From: Heterodera schachtii
Lineage: Eukaryota; Nematoda; Chromadorea; Rhabditida; Heteroderidae
DNA length: 64,000 nucleotides
Assembly (NCBI GenBank): GCA_023374025.1
Contig: SIJG01000076.1
Span: 476,552-540,551 of the forward strand
Reading direction: 5' to 3'
Below, piece by piece: positions 35,885 to 47,238 of this stretch. Position 1 is the stretch's first letter, and every line of letters starts with the position of its first letter. The notes below the pieces were generated by a model. That model saw nothing but the letters and a program-made list of their open reading frames with translations. It had not been told where the DNA came from and did not search any database. The translations under genes and the position numbers were made by a program.

Positions 35885-36250
35885 CGTGATTGTTTGCGGG
35901 TAGTAACGTAGCTCAATTCATCGCCAAAATTGACACGGACTTATTCAATCAACCGTTATACCTGATCAATTTCTGTGAATTGGACATTGAAATTCTACCC
36001 AACGACAATGATTTTGTGTTAATCGCGCCGACCGGGGGTCGGTACCATTTCGAGGTTGTGGGACTGAAAATGTATGTGAAAAAGGTGCCCCTGATGGATG
36101 GGTTAGCGTTAGATATTGCGCGAAAACTAGATCACTGTCCGTTATGCTGTGTGGAAGACAATGATGAAATCGATGTTCATCAGTCCGGGTCGATATGAGT
36201 TTACAGTTAACCCGTTCATGGACCAAATCCCGCGTCGACAATTTGCCGCC
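35885..36250 (+). pseudogene. Polinton/Maverick penton-like minor capsid fragment
   Basis: An open stretch from about 35887 to 36198 (DTDLFNQPLYLINFCELDI, NDNDFVLIAP, GLKMYVKKVPL) resembles the penton-type protein of Polintons, annotated in nematodes as F54H12.2-like. After a frameshift near 36160-36170, the adjoining frame continues the family pattern (RYEFTVNPFMDQIPRRQ). The C-terminal half is missing, replaced at about 36240 by protease sequence, so an internal deletion joined two genes. Function is lost. Recognition is by pattern, not by alignment. Confidence 0.6.
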
Positions 36251-36440
36251 TCCATATACACTACAGTACCCGGCAGCGCTTGTTGTGAACCGAGACCCCC
36301 ACCACAAAGAGGGCTCTCATTGGTGCGCTATCTATGCGAAGGGGATGGATGCGCCAGTGCTCTATTTTGATAGCCTTGCCCAGCCCATTCCATCAGTGAT
36401 TACGACATCATTTTTGTTAAATTCCCCGAGGGAATAAGGA
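36236..36440 (+). pseudogene. Adenain-type cysteine protease fragment (Polinton PRO)
   Basis: The frame shows PAALVVNRDPHHKEGSHWCA followed by VLYFDSLAQPIP, the His-Trp and Phe-Asp-Ser signature around the catalytic His and Asp region of adenovirus-like (C48-related) proteases. The part bearing the catalytic cysteine is absent: a stop follows at about 36437 and the LTR retrotransposon begins at 36489. It is in the same orientation as the capsid and polymerase remains. Confidence 0.6.
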
Positions 36441-36488
36441 AAAATTCTTGCCCATCCCAATCTCCTTTACTCTCAACTTGTGGCGCCC

Positions 36489-36767
36489 TGTGTTATTATC
36501 TAAATTAGTGCTAAATTGTTTGGCGTTTTGACTATTTATTGATATTTGTTTTATTCATTCTCATTTTCATTCAGTTGTTCTCCCCTCTTAAAGTTTTTGT
36601 TATGTTTTGCTGTTCTCCGTCATTTTGGATTTGATTGATTGTTTGTTCCCCCCTCGTCTTCTGAGTTTTGTTGATTTGTTTTGTGTTTGGTTTTAATAAA
36701 GTTGTAAGCCTATTTGGTTGTGTTCGCGAGTGATCTTCGAGTGCGGTGGACCAAAATTAATATTACG
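36489..36767 (+). repeat. 5' long terminal repeat
   Basis: It begins TGTGTTATTAT and ends AATATTACG. It contains an AATAAA-type signal at about 36695. Same length as the 3' LTR. Confidence 0.88.
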
Positions 36768-36786
36768 TGGCGCTCCTGACGTTTTG
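36768..36786 (+). promoter_or_regulatory. Putative tRNA primer-binding site
   Basis: TGGCGCTCCTGACGTTTTG starts exactly after the 5' LTR. TGG complements the CCA end of a tRNA. The tRNA species was not assigned. Confidence 0.6.
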
Positions 36787-37078
36787 GGTAAGCTCACTGC
36801 AGGTTTTATTTGATTTTTAAATTGGAGGAAAGACCAAATTCGGTTTTTGTTTTTCGACTTGGACTTTTATATTTGCGGCATTGCTTTCGAGCCCGAAGAC
36901 CGGGAATAAACGCAACAAACGGCATCGCAAATTGCTCAAAGATTGAGAAATTGCATAAAATTTTTTGCCCAAAGACTGAGATAGTGCCGAAATTTTTAAA
37001 TTGTTGAAATTTGTCCAAAGTTGCTCAGAGACTGAGAAGATTGTCTAATTGATTTTGGAATTGAACCAAGACGGTTAA

Positions 37079-40004
37079 ATGGAAATGTTTGTGAGAACGC
37101 CACCACTAACGCGGCAAGAAAATTTTGGCGGGGAACAACAATTGAGAAACAGATTGTTGCCAGCGACAAGGAACATCGGCAACTCAGTGGTGATTGTGGT
37201 GGATGAAATCGAACAAAACGAGCGAACGGCGATGAATGCACCGGTTGTGAATTCTAGTTCAAGTGTGAACAACAGAAATGCGAGAGAAAATGGTTTGGGA
37301 GAGGCAAACGAAAGATTTTTGACAAACAATTTCGATTTGGGTGTCAGTAATTTGAACACTGCGGGATTAGTGCCTACCTATTCCCCCGCCCATGAATCAA
37401 ATCCAGTGAGTTTATTGCATGGTATTGGCCGAAGAGTTGGCAATTCAATGGGAAATCGCGGACATGGAAATGCTATTGGGTCGGCGAGAAATTATGTGCA
37501 GTATACGCAGCCGAGAGTGGACGGCGCCCATCCAGTTTTTGTGCGTCAAATGGCTGTTAACTCCCAACTGACAGCTCTTCGTCAAACGGCTAACCACCAA
37601 TCTGGTATAGCGACAAATTCGGCCGAACATCTTACTCTGAACGCTAGAGCTAAGAACATTCCTCTCTACAACAACCCGCAGCAACAAATTGAGAATTTTC
37701 AACAGAATTTGGAGCGACAAACGGTTCGTCGAGTTGAAAATATCGGACACGAAAATCGCAATTACGGTTATGATGGGCGAACCCCAAACGCAGAACTGAA
37801 CAGAAATTCACCCCCAAACAGCCAACACTTTCTTGTTGAAAATCAACATACAGGAAATTCGAAGGAGTGAAATGCATGATATGATTTTGGCACAGGCAAT
37901 TAAAAGCCTGGACAACTTATCATACGCTATGACGTTAAATTCTCTGCCTGAACTTAAAGGGAATTCCGGGGCAGATGCCGTCCGATCGTTTTTCCGGCAT
38001 TTTGATGTCGCAACCGAGGAATGGCCTGAAGCGAAGCGCTTAAGCGCACTCCGATCAAAGTGTTTGGGGCGTGCCGAACGCACATTCAATGTTGCGGTTG
38101 CCAACAACCCATTCCGCTATGACAGCGTAAAGAGAGCGATGATAAATCTGCTGGAGGAGACTGATGCTAAGCAAATGTCAGCATTTGATGAGCTGATGTC
38201 TGGTGCCCATCGCCGAAACAATGAGCGAATTGACGATTTGGCGGACCGTATTTCTTCGCTGGTCAGAAAAGCTTACCCAGGACTACTCGAGCATCTTTAC
38301 GATGACTATTCAATTCGGCACTTCATAAGGGCTCTCCAAAATCCTGAGTTAGCATTGACTCTCGAGTTAGCCCGTCGACCATCAATGATTTTTGACGAAT
38401 TTGTTGCATTAGCGGCGAGAGATGAAGCAACCCAAAAGGCGTCAAAGCTCGCAATGCAAAGGTCCAACAATTTTCCAGGATTCAACAGCCAATTTCAAGC
38501 GCCCAAATACAGCCCACGGCCAACGCAGCAGCATTTTCACCAAGAAAATTTTGCGCAAGCAAATAATCGGCAAGAAAACCGCCCAAGTTGTTATAATTGC
38601 GGGAAATTCGGACATTTTGCCAGGCAATGCGCGGCGCCTCAACGAAACCAAGGCACTCCGACTAACAACAGCGCGGCATCAAATTTCGTTCGTCAAAATT
38701 TTCTTGTTGAACAACAGGAAAAACCTCCACAACAGAATCAAAATCTTTTTGTTGGTGGAATTTCGATGAGTCCTGCTGAGGTGGAAAAGTTGTTTGAAAA
38801 GGATGGAAACGAAAATGGGACAACGGAAAATTTGGATAAGGTTTCGATCGGGAGAATAATGGTCCTAAATGTTTCGGTTTGTGGTTTGACGGCAAAAGGT
38901 ATGTTGGACGGAGGGGCCCAAGTTTCGATGGTTTCTTTCCCATTCTTTGCAAAATTGTTGGCCGAAAAAAGAATCAATAAAGAACAACTTCGCCCAGCTC
39001 GTCACATCACTCGAGTGATCGACATAAATGGAAAAACAGTTGAGTGCATTGGAATTGTGTCTCTCCCAATTGTCAGGAAAGGCAAATGTGTGTGGATTCG
39101 TTTCCACGTCTCACACGCATCTTTTGGCTATGAATTTGTTTTTGGGACAAATTCATTAGCTCGGCTAAATTTTAAGCTTTTCGACGGAGCCAACGATGAG
39201 TTGATCAATTTCACGGAAGTTAATAATGTCGAGCGAAATTCGGCGTACGTCATTTATCAAACGACCATACCATCTCGCAACGAAAATTTGGTTCAATCGG
39301 CCGAACAATTGAAATTTGAGAGAAAAAATACGGCAGTTCTTCCAAATTCGGGCACCAAAAGACAAGCGAAAAGTAAACAGACGTTGAAATTCCAGAAAAG
39401 AGAAAATTTTTCTTGTGCCACAAAAAACAGCCATTGGACAGACTCTGATCAAAGGTGGAAGAAAGTCGAAAAGGCATCAGGGAACATCGCATCAAAAATG
39501 GAGAACCGAATTAAAAGAAATTGGGGTAAGAAAGGGCACAAAAAGTTCGGCCCAAAGGAAAAAGTGGGAAAGAATTTTGAAGTGAAAAAGGGCGGTGTTG
39601 AAAATTCGGAAAAATGTGGGAGTCAATTAGGGACAATTAAAATTTTTGAAGGCCGGGAGGAGTTTGAGAGAAAAAGATTGAAGTTGGGCAGAAACTCTCA
39701 ACGAGAAAAGGTTGGACAAAATGTCTCACTTAATGGAAATGGCCCACGAACGAATGATGGCACAAATTTGAATTCGTTTCGACGAAAATGTGTTTTCTGG
39801 CCAATGAGAGCGGAAGCGGACCAGAAGAGCCGAGGAACTTTGCCATTTGATCGGGGTTGGGTCAAGTTGACCGCCTCGTGTCCGGGTTCGACTTCGCCTT
39901 CTGCTGATGGACGACCAATGATGCGCGGACTTCAAGGCAATGGCAGTGAGCTGAACCCAAACGGACATCACCTTTCGACAGCCGGATGCGGGATGTGCAG
40001 CTGA
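37079..40004 (+). CDS. Retrotransposon Gag with CCHC knuckle and protease domain, two overlapping frames
   Basis: A first frame (37079-37870, 263 codons, Asn/Gln-rich) overlaps a second (37833-40004, 723 codons) in the +1 frame. The second has a helical capsid-like region (for example VRSFFRHFDVATEEWPEAKR), then the zinc knuckle CYNCGKFGHFARQC at 38588-38629, then a retropepsin-like segment with MLDGGAQVSMVS (38900-38935) and FVFGTNSLARL. The rest is a Lys-rich tail without known domains. The catalytic triplet is DGG rather than DTG or DSG. The overlap suggests frameshifting or a single-base mutation. No polymerase follows. Confidence 0.75.
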
Positions 40005-40037
40005 TCGGCAGGGACGCCTCTCGTCAACGGCCGGGGA

Positions 40038-40316
40038 TGTGTTATTATTTAAATTAGTGCTAAATTGTTTGGCGTTTTGACTATTTATTGATATTTGTTT
40101 TATTCATTCTCATTTTCATTCAGTTGTTCTCCCCTCTTAAAGTTTTTGTTATGTTTTGCTGTTCTCCGTCATTTTTGATTTGATTGATTGTTTGTTCCCC
40201 CCTCGTCTTCTGAGTTTTGTTGATTTGTTTTGTGTTTGGTTTTAATAAAGTTGTAAGCCTATTTGGTTGTGTTCGCGAGTGATCTTCGAGTGCGGTGGAC
40301 CAAAATTAATATTACG
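40038..40316 (+). repeat. 3' long terminal repeat
   Basis: 279 bp, two differences from the 5' LTR seen by eye (TTATTATT for TTATTATC near the start, and TTTTTGATT for TTTTGGATT). It is preceded by a short purine-rich CCGGGGA. Confidence 0.88.
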
Positions 40317-40320
40317 GCCC

Positions 40321-40966
40321 ATTGTATTGTTTTCATTTTCCATATTTCCCAAGGGCATTCATTTGAAAGATTTCTAACTGTACTTAATAATAGTTCAAGA
40401 CCAGATATGTACTCAATGATTGTACTTCGTAAAATATTAAATAAATGAATTAAAAAATAATAACACAAGCATTGGTCAATATCTCCCAATTTAAATTTGA
40501 GGGAAATTTGAATTTCCGCCTTTCTAAGGTGGCGTCAAAAATTATTGATTGATAGGGTGTGCAAACATCTGTCGTCATATGGCAATTGCTATTTTGTTTA
40601 GGCACCTTTTTAATAAATTAAAATGTAGACTATTTTAATAAATTAAACATATTTTAAATTGTTGTTAACCAGGGCGGTTGCTCAACCTACTGAGCTTCGT
40701 TTATCCTGGCAGCAATTTTTAATTGCCTTTTAGATCATGAGGTAATGCATTAGACGTGTCTAATATTTCGAACCGTTTAGGTGCCCTATCGTCTTGTGCT
40801 TCATGGGTGGCAGTGCGCTGCTCTTCGGGTCATAGTTGGTTACGAACTTTACAAATTTTATGCTTATTTGATAATGCATGTCCATGTCCATGCGTGTGCT
40901 ATAAAACAGCAAATTTTCTACCAGTCTCATCATTCGCAACGTCATTTCCCTCTCTTTTAAAATTTT
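40321..40966. other. Polinton remnant spacer without recognisable gene
   Basis: Sequence between the 3' LTR and the polymerase remnant. No family motif was seen; short open frames are not supported. Confidence 0.45.
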
Positions 40967-43024
40967 TTGAAAAATGCAAAATCAGCCTCCCAAACGCCCC
41001 TCAAACTTTCCATTGATTACCTGCTGTCTATCCCTAATAAAAAGCCGCGGCTCGGCTTCCTCATCAACGAATTGCTGGGAGAAATGATCCAAGATGGTGC
41101 TGGAACATCCTCATCTTCTTCAAAAACAACCAAAGACTACGTACGAAAGCTGAACAACACCGTCGAACATGTGCCACGCTTTCAGTACACCAAAGTCAAG
41201 TCGCGGTTCAGCATTGAAGACGTGCCAGCCGATCCCGAGGGACTCCTAGCCGGAATCTTCCAATACAGTATTGACACGGCCGTGGCGGACAGTCATGAGC
41301 GTGGGATTCGGCCAACACATCTCGGCTGCCTCATCAGCAGCCGATTGTTCACTGGCGAGACATTCCAATCCCCATCCGGCAAATCACGGACAACACGGTC
41401 AACACCATCTTGAACCAATTCCTCAAAGTGGCACAAAGCAAGAAACAACAGAACGTTATGCTTTGGGGAGAGCCTTTCACCGTTGTGGTTACAACAGTGG
41501 ATCGCCGCGGGCTTCCTTCCAAAAGAAATCTAAGGGGTGGCGCACGACGAGCTCTGGCAGCTGTTCATCATCGAGTCAACGACCGGAGTTTGATAAAGGT
41601 CCGCTCATTTAAAAATCAATTCTGATGAGGAAGGTTTAAGATAAACAACCCTGATGACCGCATTATGCTTTGCAAGCAACGATGGTGGCAAAAACCCGTG
41701 GCTGGGCCAGTTAGAAGCTTTACGACTATACGCACAGCAGGAGGGGACAACAGGGATGTTTGCAGCGAGATGCACTACAACTGATGCAGCAAATTGGTGT
41801 ACGGCTTGGGCTCAATGGTTATGATGCTGAAATTTGTGTGCCACGGGTGGTCGATCTTTGGAGCAACACGCACTGGGTAGTGCGCCCCGTCAAATCGACG
41901 TCGCAGTGCTGACGGTGAGAGTGGCGACCTACTGTGCTTTCCGCTGTGCATCACTTGTGCCAAAGAACACCCGAGTGGAGGGGTGGATCCCGACTACCGC
42001 TGTGAACACTCCGACCAGCAACGCGGGTGGGTCAGCACGTGCACATCGATTGAGCTCAACGCAGCACTGGACGAGGGCTACCGCGTCACGAAGGTATTCC
42101 GCGTGCTGGAGTACGAGCAAAGCGACGACCAACTATTCCGCCCGTACATTGCGGAGTTTATGGCGTTGAAAATCCAGGCAAGCGGTTTTGACAACAGCAT
42201 CAAAGGGGACGTTGAAAAGGAGCAGCAGTTTGTCCGAGAGTGTGCAGAACAGTTCGAATCAATATTGATCCAGCAAAAATGTTGGTCAACAAAAGGAAAC
42301 GGTCGCTGGCAAAGCAAAGCTGTGTTTAAACAACTTATGTAAGATTTTACTTTTTGTCGAACCATTTTAACATAAAATTTAGGGGGTAGGTTTTCTCTTC
42401 GCAACTTTGGCTTGTGCCAGACATTCATCACTGACGACCCGGTGACGTTGGCGGAGTACTTGGACGACAAATCAATCGAAGTTACATCGATTGATCAGCT
42501 GAACGATGAACACATCCTCATTACCTACCTCCACAAGAAGGATTGGGTCGATGAACACTCTTGCTCAAATATTGGTAACACACACACACCCAAACTTTAT
42601 AGCATTTCCATAATTTTAGTCATCTCATTATGGACAACATCGGCTGCTCGCCTTGTGCTGCTCAAAGCCATGCAGAAGGTGGTCAGGTCGCCGGGGTCTG
42701 AGCTGCTTTACACGGGTACACAAGCAAACAAATTATACATTAATCTGTATTGATTAATCACATCTTAGTATGGTCTGTGTCTACGACGCAAAGGAGCGGA
42801 AGCAAACGCCCTGACACTGAACTACGATGTGCTGAACAACCAGGGCATGCGGTACGAAACGTTCAAAAAGAGGAAGTCGTTCGATACGCGACAACGGGTG
42901 ACTATGAGGCAATCATAGTCACATACCCCAACTTCCTCCGACCAAACATCAGGGAGGGAGGCCGGGTCGTGTCTATATACCCATGCAAAAATGCTACCGC
43001 CCGTATGTGGGGAAGGGAATTATA
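40967..43024 (+). pseudogene. Decayed protein-primed DNA polymerase B (Polinton/Maverick)
   Basis: Pieces in several plus-strand frames follow polymerase order. N-terminal parts are LLAGIFQYSIDTAV and PTHLGCLISSRLF, then FLKVAQSKKQQNVMLWGEPF and VVTTVDRRGLPS. The middle part is CEHSDQQRGWVSTCTSIELN followed by GYRVTKVFRVLEY and EFMALKIQASGFD. Then come ISLWTTSAARLVLL and the degraded catalytic motif LLYTGTQA (family: YTDTDS). The C-terminal piece is TLNYDVLNNQGMRYETFKK. The exonuclease region and first palm motif are missing and there are many frameshifts. Intact proteins of this type exceed 1,000 residues; about 680 codons remain here. Nonfunctional. Confidence 0.72.
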
Positions 43025-43415
43025 GGGGATGATTTCAATGTGATGAATTTTGGTCTCTCTTTGTAATGTATCTTATTTTGTTCACCATTTATTTAAGTCT
43101 CTCTCTCACCCATAAACATACACATGCACACACATACACCCACACAGATGTACAATTATTTCTCTTTTTATACCGAAATGTGTATAATTTATCTCTTTAT
43201 GTGATTTTATTTGTTTTATTAATAAAGAATTGATGAATAATTAATGATTGAAAGATGGACTTTTAAAATAATTAAGCATTTTGTGATGTCATTTTTAGGT
43301 AGAAAAGAGCATCATTAAGCATGAGAAGACACAATTAATGAAAAATTAAGGAAGTTGAAATCAAATTTTAAATTAAATAATGGAAGTGATCGTTTTAAGG
43401 TAGAAAAGTGCATAA

Positions 43416-44000
43416 TTAGTCAAGCAGAAGAAACAATTTGAAAAATAAACGTTCACCAAAATATGGGTTGCGCATTCTGACTAAATTCATTACGCCCACT
43501 ATTTTCCCCAATCTCTTCATCATTTGGTAGGCACAGTGTCTGTCTTGATTGGATTGCTGATCATTCTCGCCAATTTCTCTGAACAGACGTCCCAGCCAGC
43601 GTTCATTGTCTTTTCCTTCGTTGTTGTCATCGACGAGCTCAAGCAGTTCCATTGGATAATGCCGGTCCTCCCCTCCTCCCGAAAATCGCTCAGTTATGCA
43701 TGGTACATAGGGAAAGTGTAGGTTTATACGGTGCCGCACGTAAAAATGCGCTGCCACATTGACGTTAAATGGTTGGCGCAAATGACCGTATGCAGGAAGA
43801 GATGCCGCCGCTTGGGTTGAAATTCCACTGACGAAGAAAGTTTTTTTTATTCCATTCCGGTCGTTGTAGGTTGTGCGCACTTTGCGTCCAATGATGTGCT
43901 TCAAAACAATGTTCCGATCCTCAGGGTGATTGAGACGATCGCGGAGCGATTTAACAGGACAGCTCAGCACCTGAGCGCAAGAGACGCTGACGAGAACCAT
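43416..44000 (-). pseudogene. Argonaute PAZ-domain fragment (nematode WAGO-like), 194-aa ORF
   Basis: An uninterrupted minus-strand ORF contains the nematode Argonaute PAZ pattern: IIGRKVRTTYNDRNGIKKTF, then SLPAYGHLRQPFNVNVAAHF, RHRINLHFPYVPCI and EDRHYPMELLELV. PAZ binds the 3' end of small RNAs. The N-terminal, MID and PIWI domains were not found in the flanks, so it cannot be a working Argonaute by itself. Residues after the PAZ (about 60) are only weakly reminiscent of the linker. It may be an exon of a broken gene or cargo carried by the neighbouring Polinton. The open frame suggests a young event or retained use. Confidence 0.6.
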
Positions 44001-44289
44001 AGCAGAATTAATGAATGTTTACGTTTTATACTAATAAATTATAGACCACTCCGATTGCTGTGTTTGACTCCATTAACGCTAATTGAAATGATTGATTTAA
44101 TCATCAAATAAATTCGACTGTAAGGGGTAAGGTCTGAGAAAATAAAATAACGTCTCTGTATTTACAGTTGTGGGATGGGTGACTACTGCCATTAATAAAT
44201 TAATTGAACGATAGGGCTACGGACGCTCTGGGGGTGTTCCAAAACAGTTCATATTTCACATTTTTATATTTAATTAACTGTGACTTCCC

Positions 44290-44605
44290 GGGTAAAGAAT
44301 GAGCGAGAGGGGGTGACCTTAGCCACCTCCTCAGGGGTAAAATGAGGGAGAGGGAAAGGCATTCAACCACCACGAGAAGACGGGGAGGTCTGCATGTGCA
44401 AAGCAAGCACAAGTGACCTCTGCCACCTAATTAGGGGAAGAATGAGGAAGGGGGAAGGCATTCTACCACCACACGAGAAGGCGGGGAGGTCTGCATGTGC
44501 AAAGCAAGCACAAGTGACCTCAGCCACCTACCCAGGTGAGTAGAATGAGGGAGGGGGAAGGGTAGTCCTTCACCCGAGAAGTCAGGGAGGTCTACATCCC
44601 GCCCA
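44290..44605. repeat. Tandem repeat, about 118-bp unit, 2.7 copies
   Basis: Units share GGAGGTCTGCATGTGCAAAG and CACAAGTGACCTC.GCCACCT. No coding signal; the minus-strand open frames are repeat by-products. Confidence 0.8.
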
Positions 44606-44639
44606 ATTTTTTTGTCCAATAACAATAATAAAATTTTCA

Positions 44640-44870
44640 AAATAAAGTAGTCACTCCACGTTTAGCCCAATTACAGCAGTCCCCCACCACTATTTTTTGT
44701 TCAGATTAAGGTAGTCCCCTCCCAATAGTTTACCGGATTACGGTATTTTCCCAGCCGTCAATAGTCGCCTGGATTACGGTAGTCTCCACCCCACAAAGTC
44801 GTCCGGATTACGGTAGTCCCCCAGCCCTCAAGATTTGCCCGGTTACGGTAATCGGTAACCCATTTAAATT
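44640..44870. repeat. Degenerate tandem repeat, about 43-bp unit
   Basis: Five or so units contain CCGGATTACGGTAGTCCCC with spacers. This is followed by a related CCCGGATAACGGTACCC at about 44928. Confidence 0.65.
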
Positions 44871-46649
44871 ATTTAAATGCTGGTTCAGGAGTGAAATTTC
44901 AAAAAAAATGAAGATAACATTTTTTCCCGGATAACGGTACCCTTAATCCGGGTCTTGGTATCCCCCTTCCCCACCTGAACTCAATGACGATAACTGTGCG
45001 CCAACTATTTATGCAATTGTTGTTTAAATAATTTATTTAATTAAAAGTATTTATGCTCGAGAATGAAAATTATCCGAGACTCGAAATTCAGTACCGAAAC
45101 CAAATAAAATTTTTGTATCTTTAAATGTCGTATAAAAAATATATAAACTTGGAGGTAGTGAACAGTCGGAAATGGGCTTGGATAAAGCGCTTCGCGCATT
45201 TGTAGCTTAGCTTCCTAGATAAGCAATTGGGTAATGAAGCAATTTGGAATTTTTAAATTTTTTGGAATAATTGGCTTCTTCGTGACTTCAGACGGGCGCT
45301 TTGGATATGCTATCCTCGCTCAAAGTTCCCCTGCAAAAAAAACTATTTGCAAGCCAAAAGGATTTTCTAAAAAAAATAACATAAATTTTACGATTTTTTT
45401 ACATAAATTTATTTTCTACTTCTTGCTCTAAATCGATTTGCGTAGGCAATTATTAAAATGATCAAAGTAGAAGATATTTTTCATGCGCCAATCTTTTTGC
45501 TTTACACGTGAATTTATTGCTTGGAAAAATTCTACTTTTATTTTTAGAATTCTACAAAAATAAAATGCCTACTTTAAAAGTAGAATTAAATAAGAACAAA
45601 TGGGTATTTAAATGGGGTAGTTATCGTTAAAATCATCAATTTTTCTTATTTTCTATATAAAATTGAGAAAATACGGCCCAATGAGTCCCAAAGTCACATT
45701 AATAATACGAGTGATATCATTTTTAAAAAATATATTTTTTTAAGAGGTTTAATTATTTGTTTCCTCCCTGTTTCCCGGTTTGAGAATCCCAGTTTAGGCG
45801 GGTGATTTGCTCATCCGCGCTTTATCCTTTTCCCTGGTCTGACAGGTGCCCATGTTACCACAGTTGAACAATTTTTGACATTTTCTTCAATTATTTTTAG
45901 CAATTTTGAGGTTTTTAGGGGGTATTCAGACTCTGTAAAAATGATTTATTATATTAAATCAATTAAAAAATTTGGGGAAATGGAGTACCGAAGTCCCGGT
46001 TTTAACCGGCAAATTCCCGTTTTTTCCCGGTTTTCCCAGCCAAAAAGTCCCGGTTTTTTTCAACCCGAAAAGTCCCGGTCCCTACCAACCCTTAAACTTC
46101 ATAACATTTCTCAGAAGCAATATAATTGAATATTCTTTTTTTGTAATTTTCGAGAAATTTGTTGAAATATATATATTCAATTAGAGAATTCTTAATTATA
46201 GCTATTGAACGATACGAAGAAAGCAACATTTAGTTGCTTTAAAATTTTTGATGATTTTATTTTTTATTTTATTAAATGTTGGTGGATTTATAAATTTCTC
46301 AACATCTTTTGAGTAAAAAACAATTAAAAAAAATCTTTATAAAAAACAACAACTCATCATTTGCGCTCTCAATTTTTTTAAAAATGCGACAAAAACACAA
46401 AATTCAAGATTTTTAACCAAAAATAGATTTTCTATTAAAAAAAACCGACGATATTATTTTTGCACGCGTTATTCCAAAAAGCAAGCGCGGGTAGGCGCCG
46501 CCTTAGAAGAATTTAAAAATTTAACATGATTTTACCCCCAAAATAGTTGCTAAAAATGGGAAAATAGTTGCTAAAAACTTTCAAATTTAGGGATGTAAAA
46601 TGATAAAATTTATTCAAAAAAGTAAAAAAGATGTATTTTTCGTTTTTAT
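44871..46649. repeat. Upstream flank of BTB gene 1; 45380-45940 duplicated at 57270-57830
   Basis: The duplicated part shares GATTTGCGTAGGCAATTATT, TTCTACAAAAATAAAATGCC and GGCGGGTGATTTGCT, in the same order upstream of both BTB genes, which marks the left edge of the tandem duplication. A short CCCGGTTTT-rich stretch lies at 45990-46090. No gene was recognised. Confidence 0.7.
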
Positions 46650-46809
46650 TAGAATTGAGCGGGACCGGGACTGGTACTAAAAAACAGTAAACTGAGTACC
46701 CAGTCCCGGTTTTTTCCCGGTTTTCCCCGCCAAAAAGTACCGGTTTTTCAACCCGAAAAGTCCCGGTACCGGTTTTTTTTTTACAATTACCGATTACCGC
46801 TCAACTCTA
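46650..46809. mobile_element. Short hAT-type MITE (160 bp)
   Basis: The ends TAGAATTGAGCGG and CCGCTCAACTCTA are inverted repeats with one mismatch, flanked by an exact 8-bp duplication GTTTTTAT (46642-46649 and 46810-46817). The interior is rich in CCCGGTTTT. Confidence 0.85.
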
Positions 46810-47238
46810 GTTTTTATTGCATTTTTCATAACAAATTTTTATTCAAAAGCAATTAGTTGAAATAGTTTTTGGTTTAATTTTATAGTTTTTTAGTTGCTAG
46901 AATAAAAATCCGAAACCCGGACCCGAATTCGAGGGCCCGAATTCGAACCAAAATTCGAATTCATTAATTATAAGGAAAACGTATTTTTGTAATAGTTCAG
47001 TTTGTTCACCCATTTTTTGAAATTTTTTATTTATTTCAGTCTTAAAAACATATTTTAAGGGGTTTTCAGGATATTTGATCCACGCTATATAACATCCATT
47101 TTGACAATATTTGAAAACTTTAATGATTTGAAATCGTTATGCTTCCAAAATTAATAATTTCTTTTAAAACGATGGACAAAATTTCACTTCATAGGAAGAC
47201 AATAAACAGAATATATAATTATAATTTAAGGTGTCAAA

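Larger units (their letters stand above)
36489..40316 (+). mobile_element. LTR retrotransposon lacking reverse transcriptase and integrase (3828 bp)
   Basis: Two 279-bp LTRs (36489-36767 and 40038-40316) differ at only two bases by eye. A 4-bp duplication GCCC flanks the element (36485-36488 and 40317-40320). A primer-binding-like TGGCGCTCCTGACG directly follows the 5' LTR. The interior encodes only Gag with a zinc knuckle and a retropepsin-like domain. No reverse transcriptase, RNase H or integrase is present. LTR identity indicates a recent insertion, so mobility must have come from enzymes supplied by another element. It split an older Polinton remnant. Confidence 0.88.

Noticed and set aside
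39200..40004. Hidden reverse transcriptase in the 3' half of the retrotransposon
   Set aside because: No YxDD-type motif or RT blocks in the open frame or its alternatives; the region is Lys-rich and low complexity.
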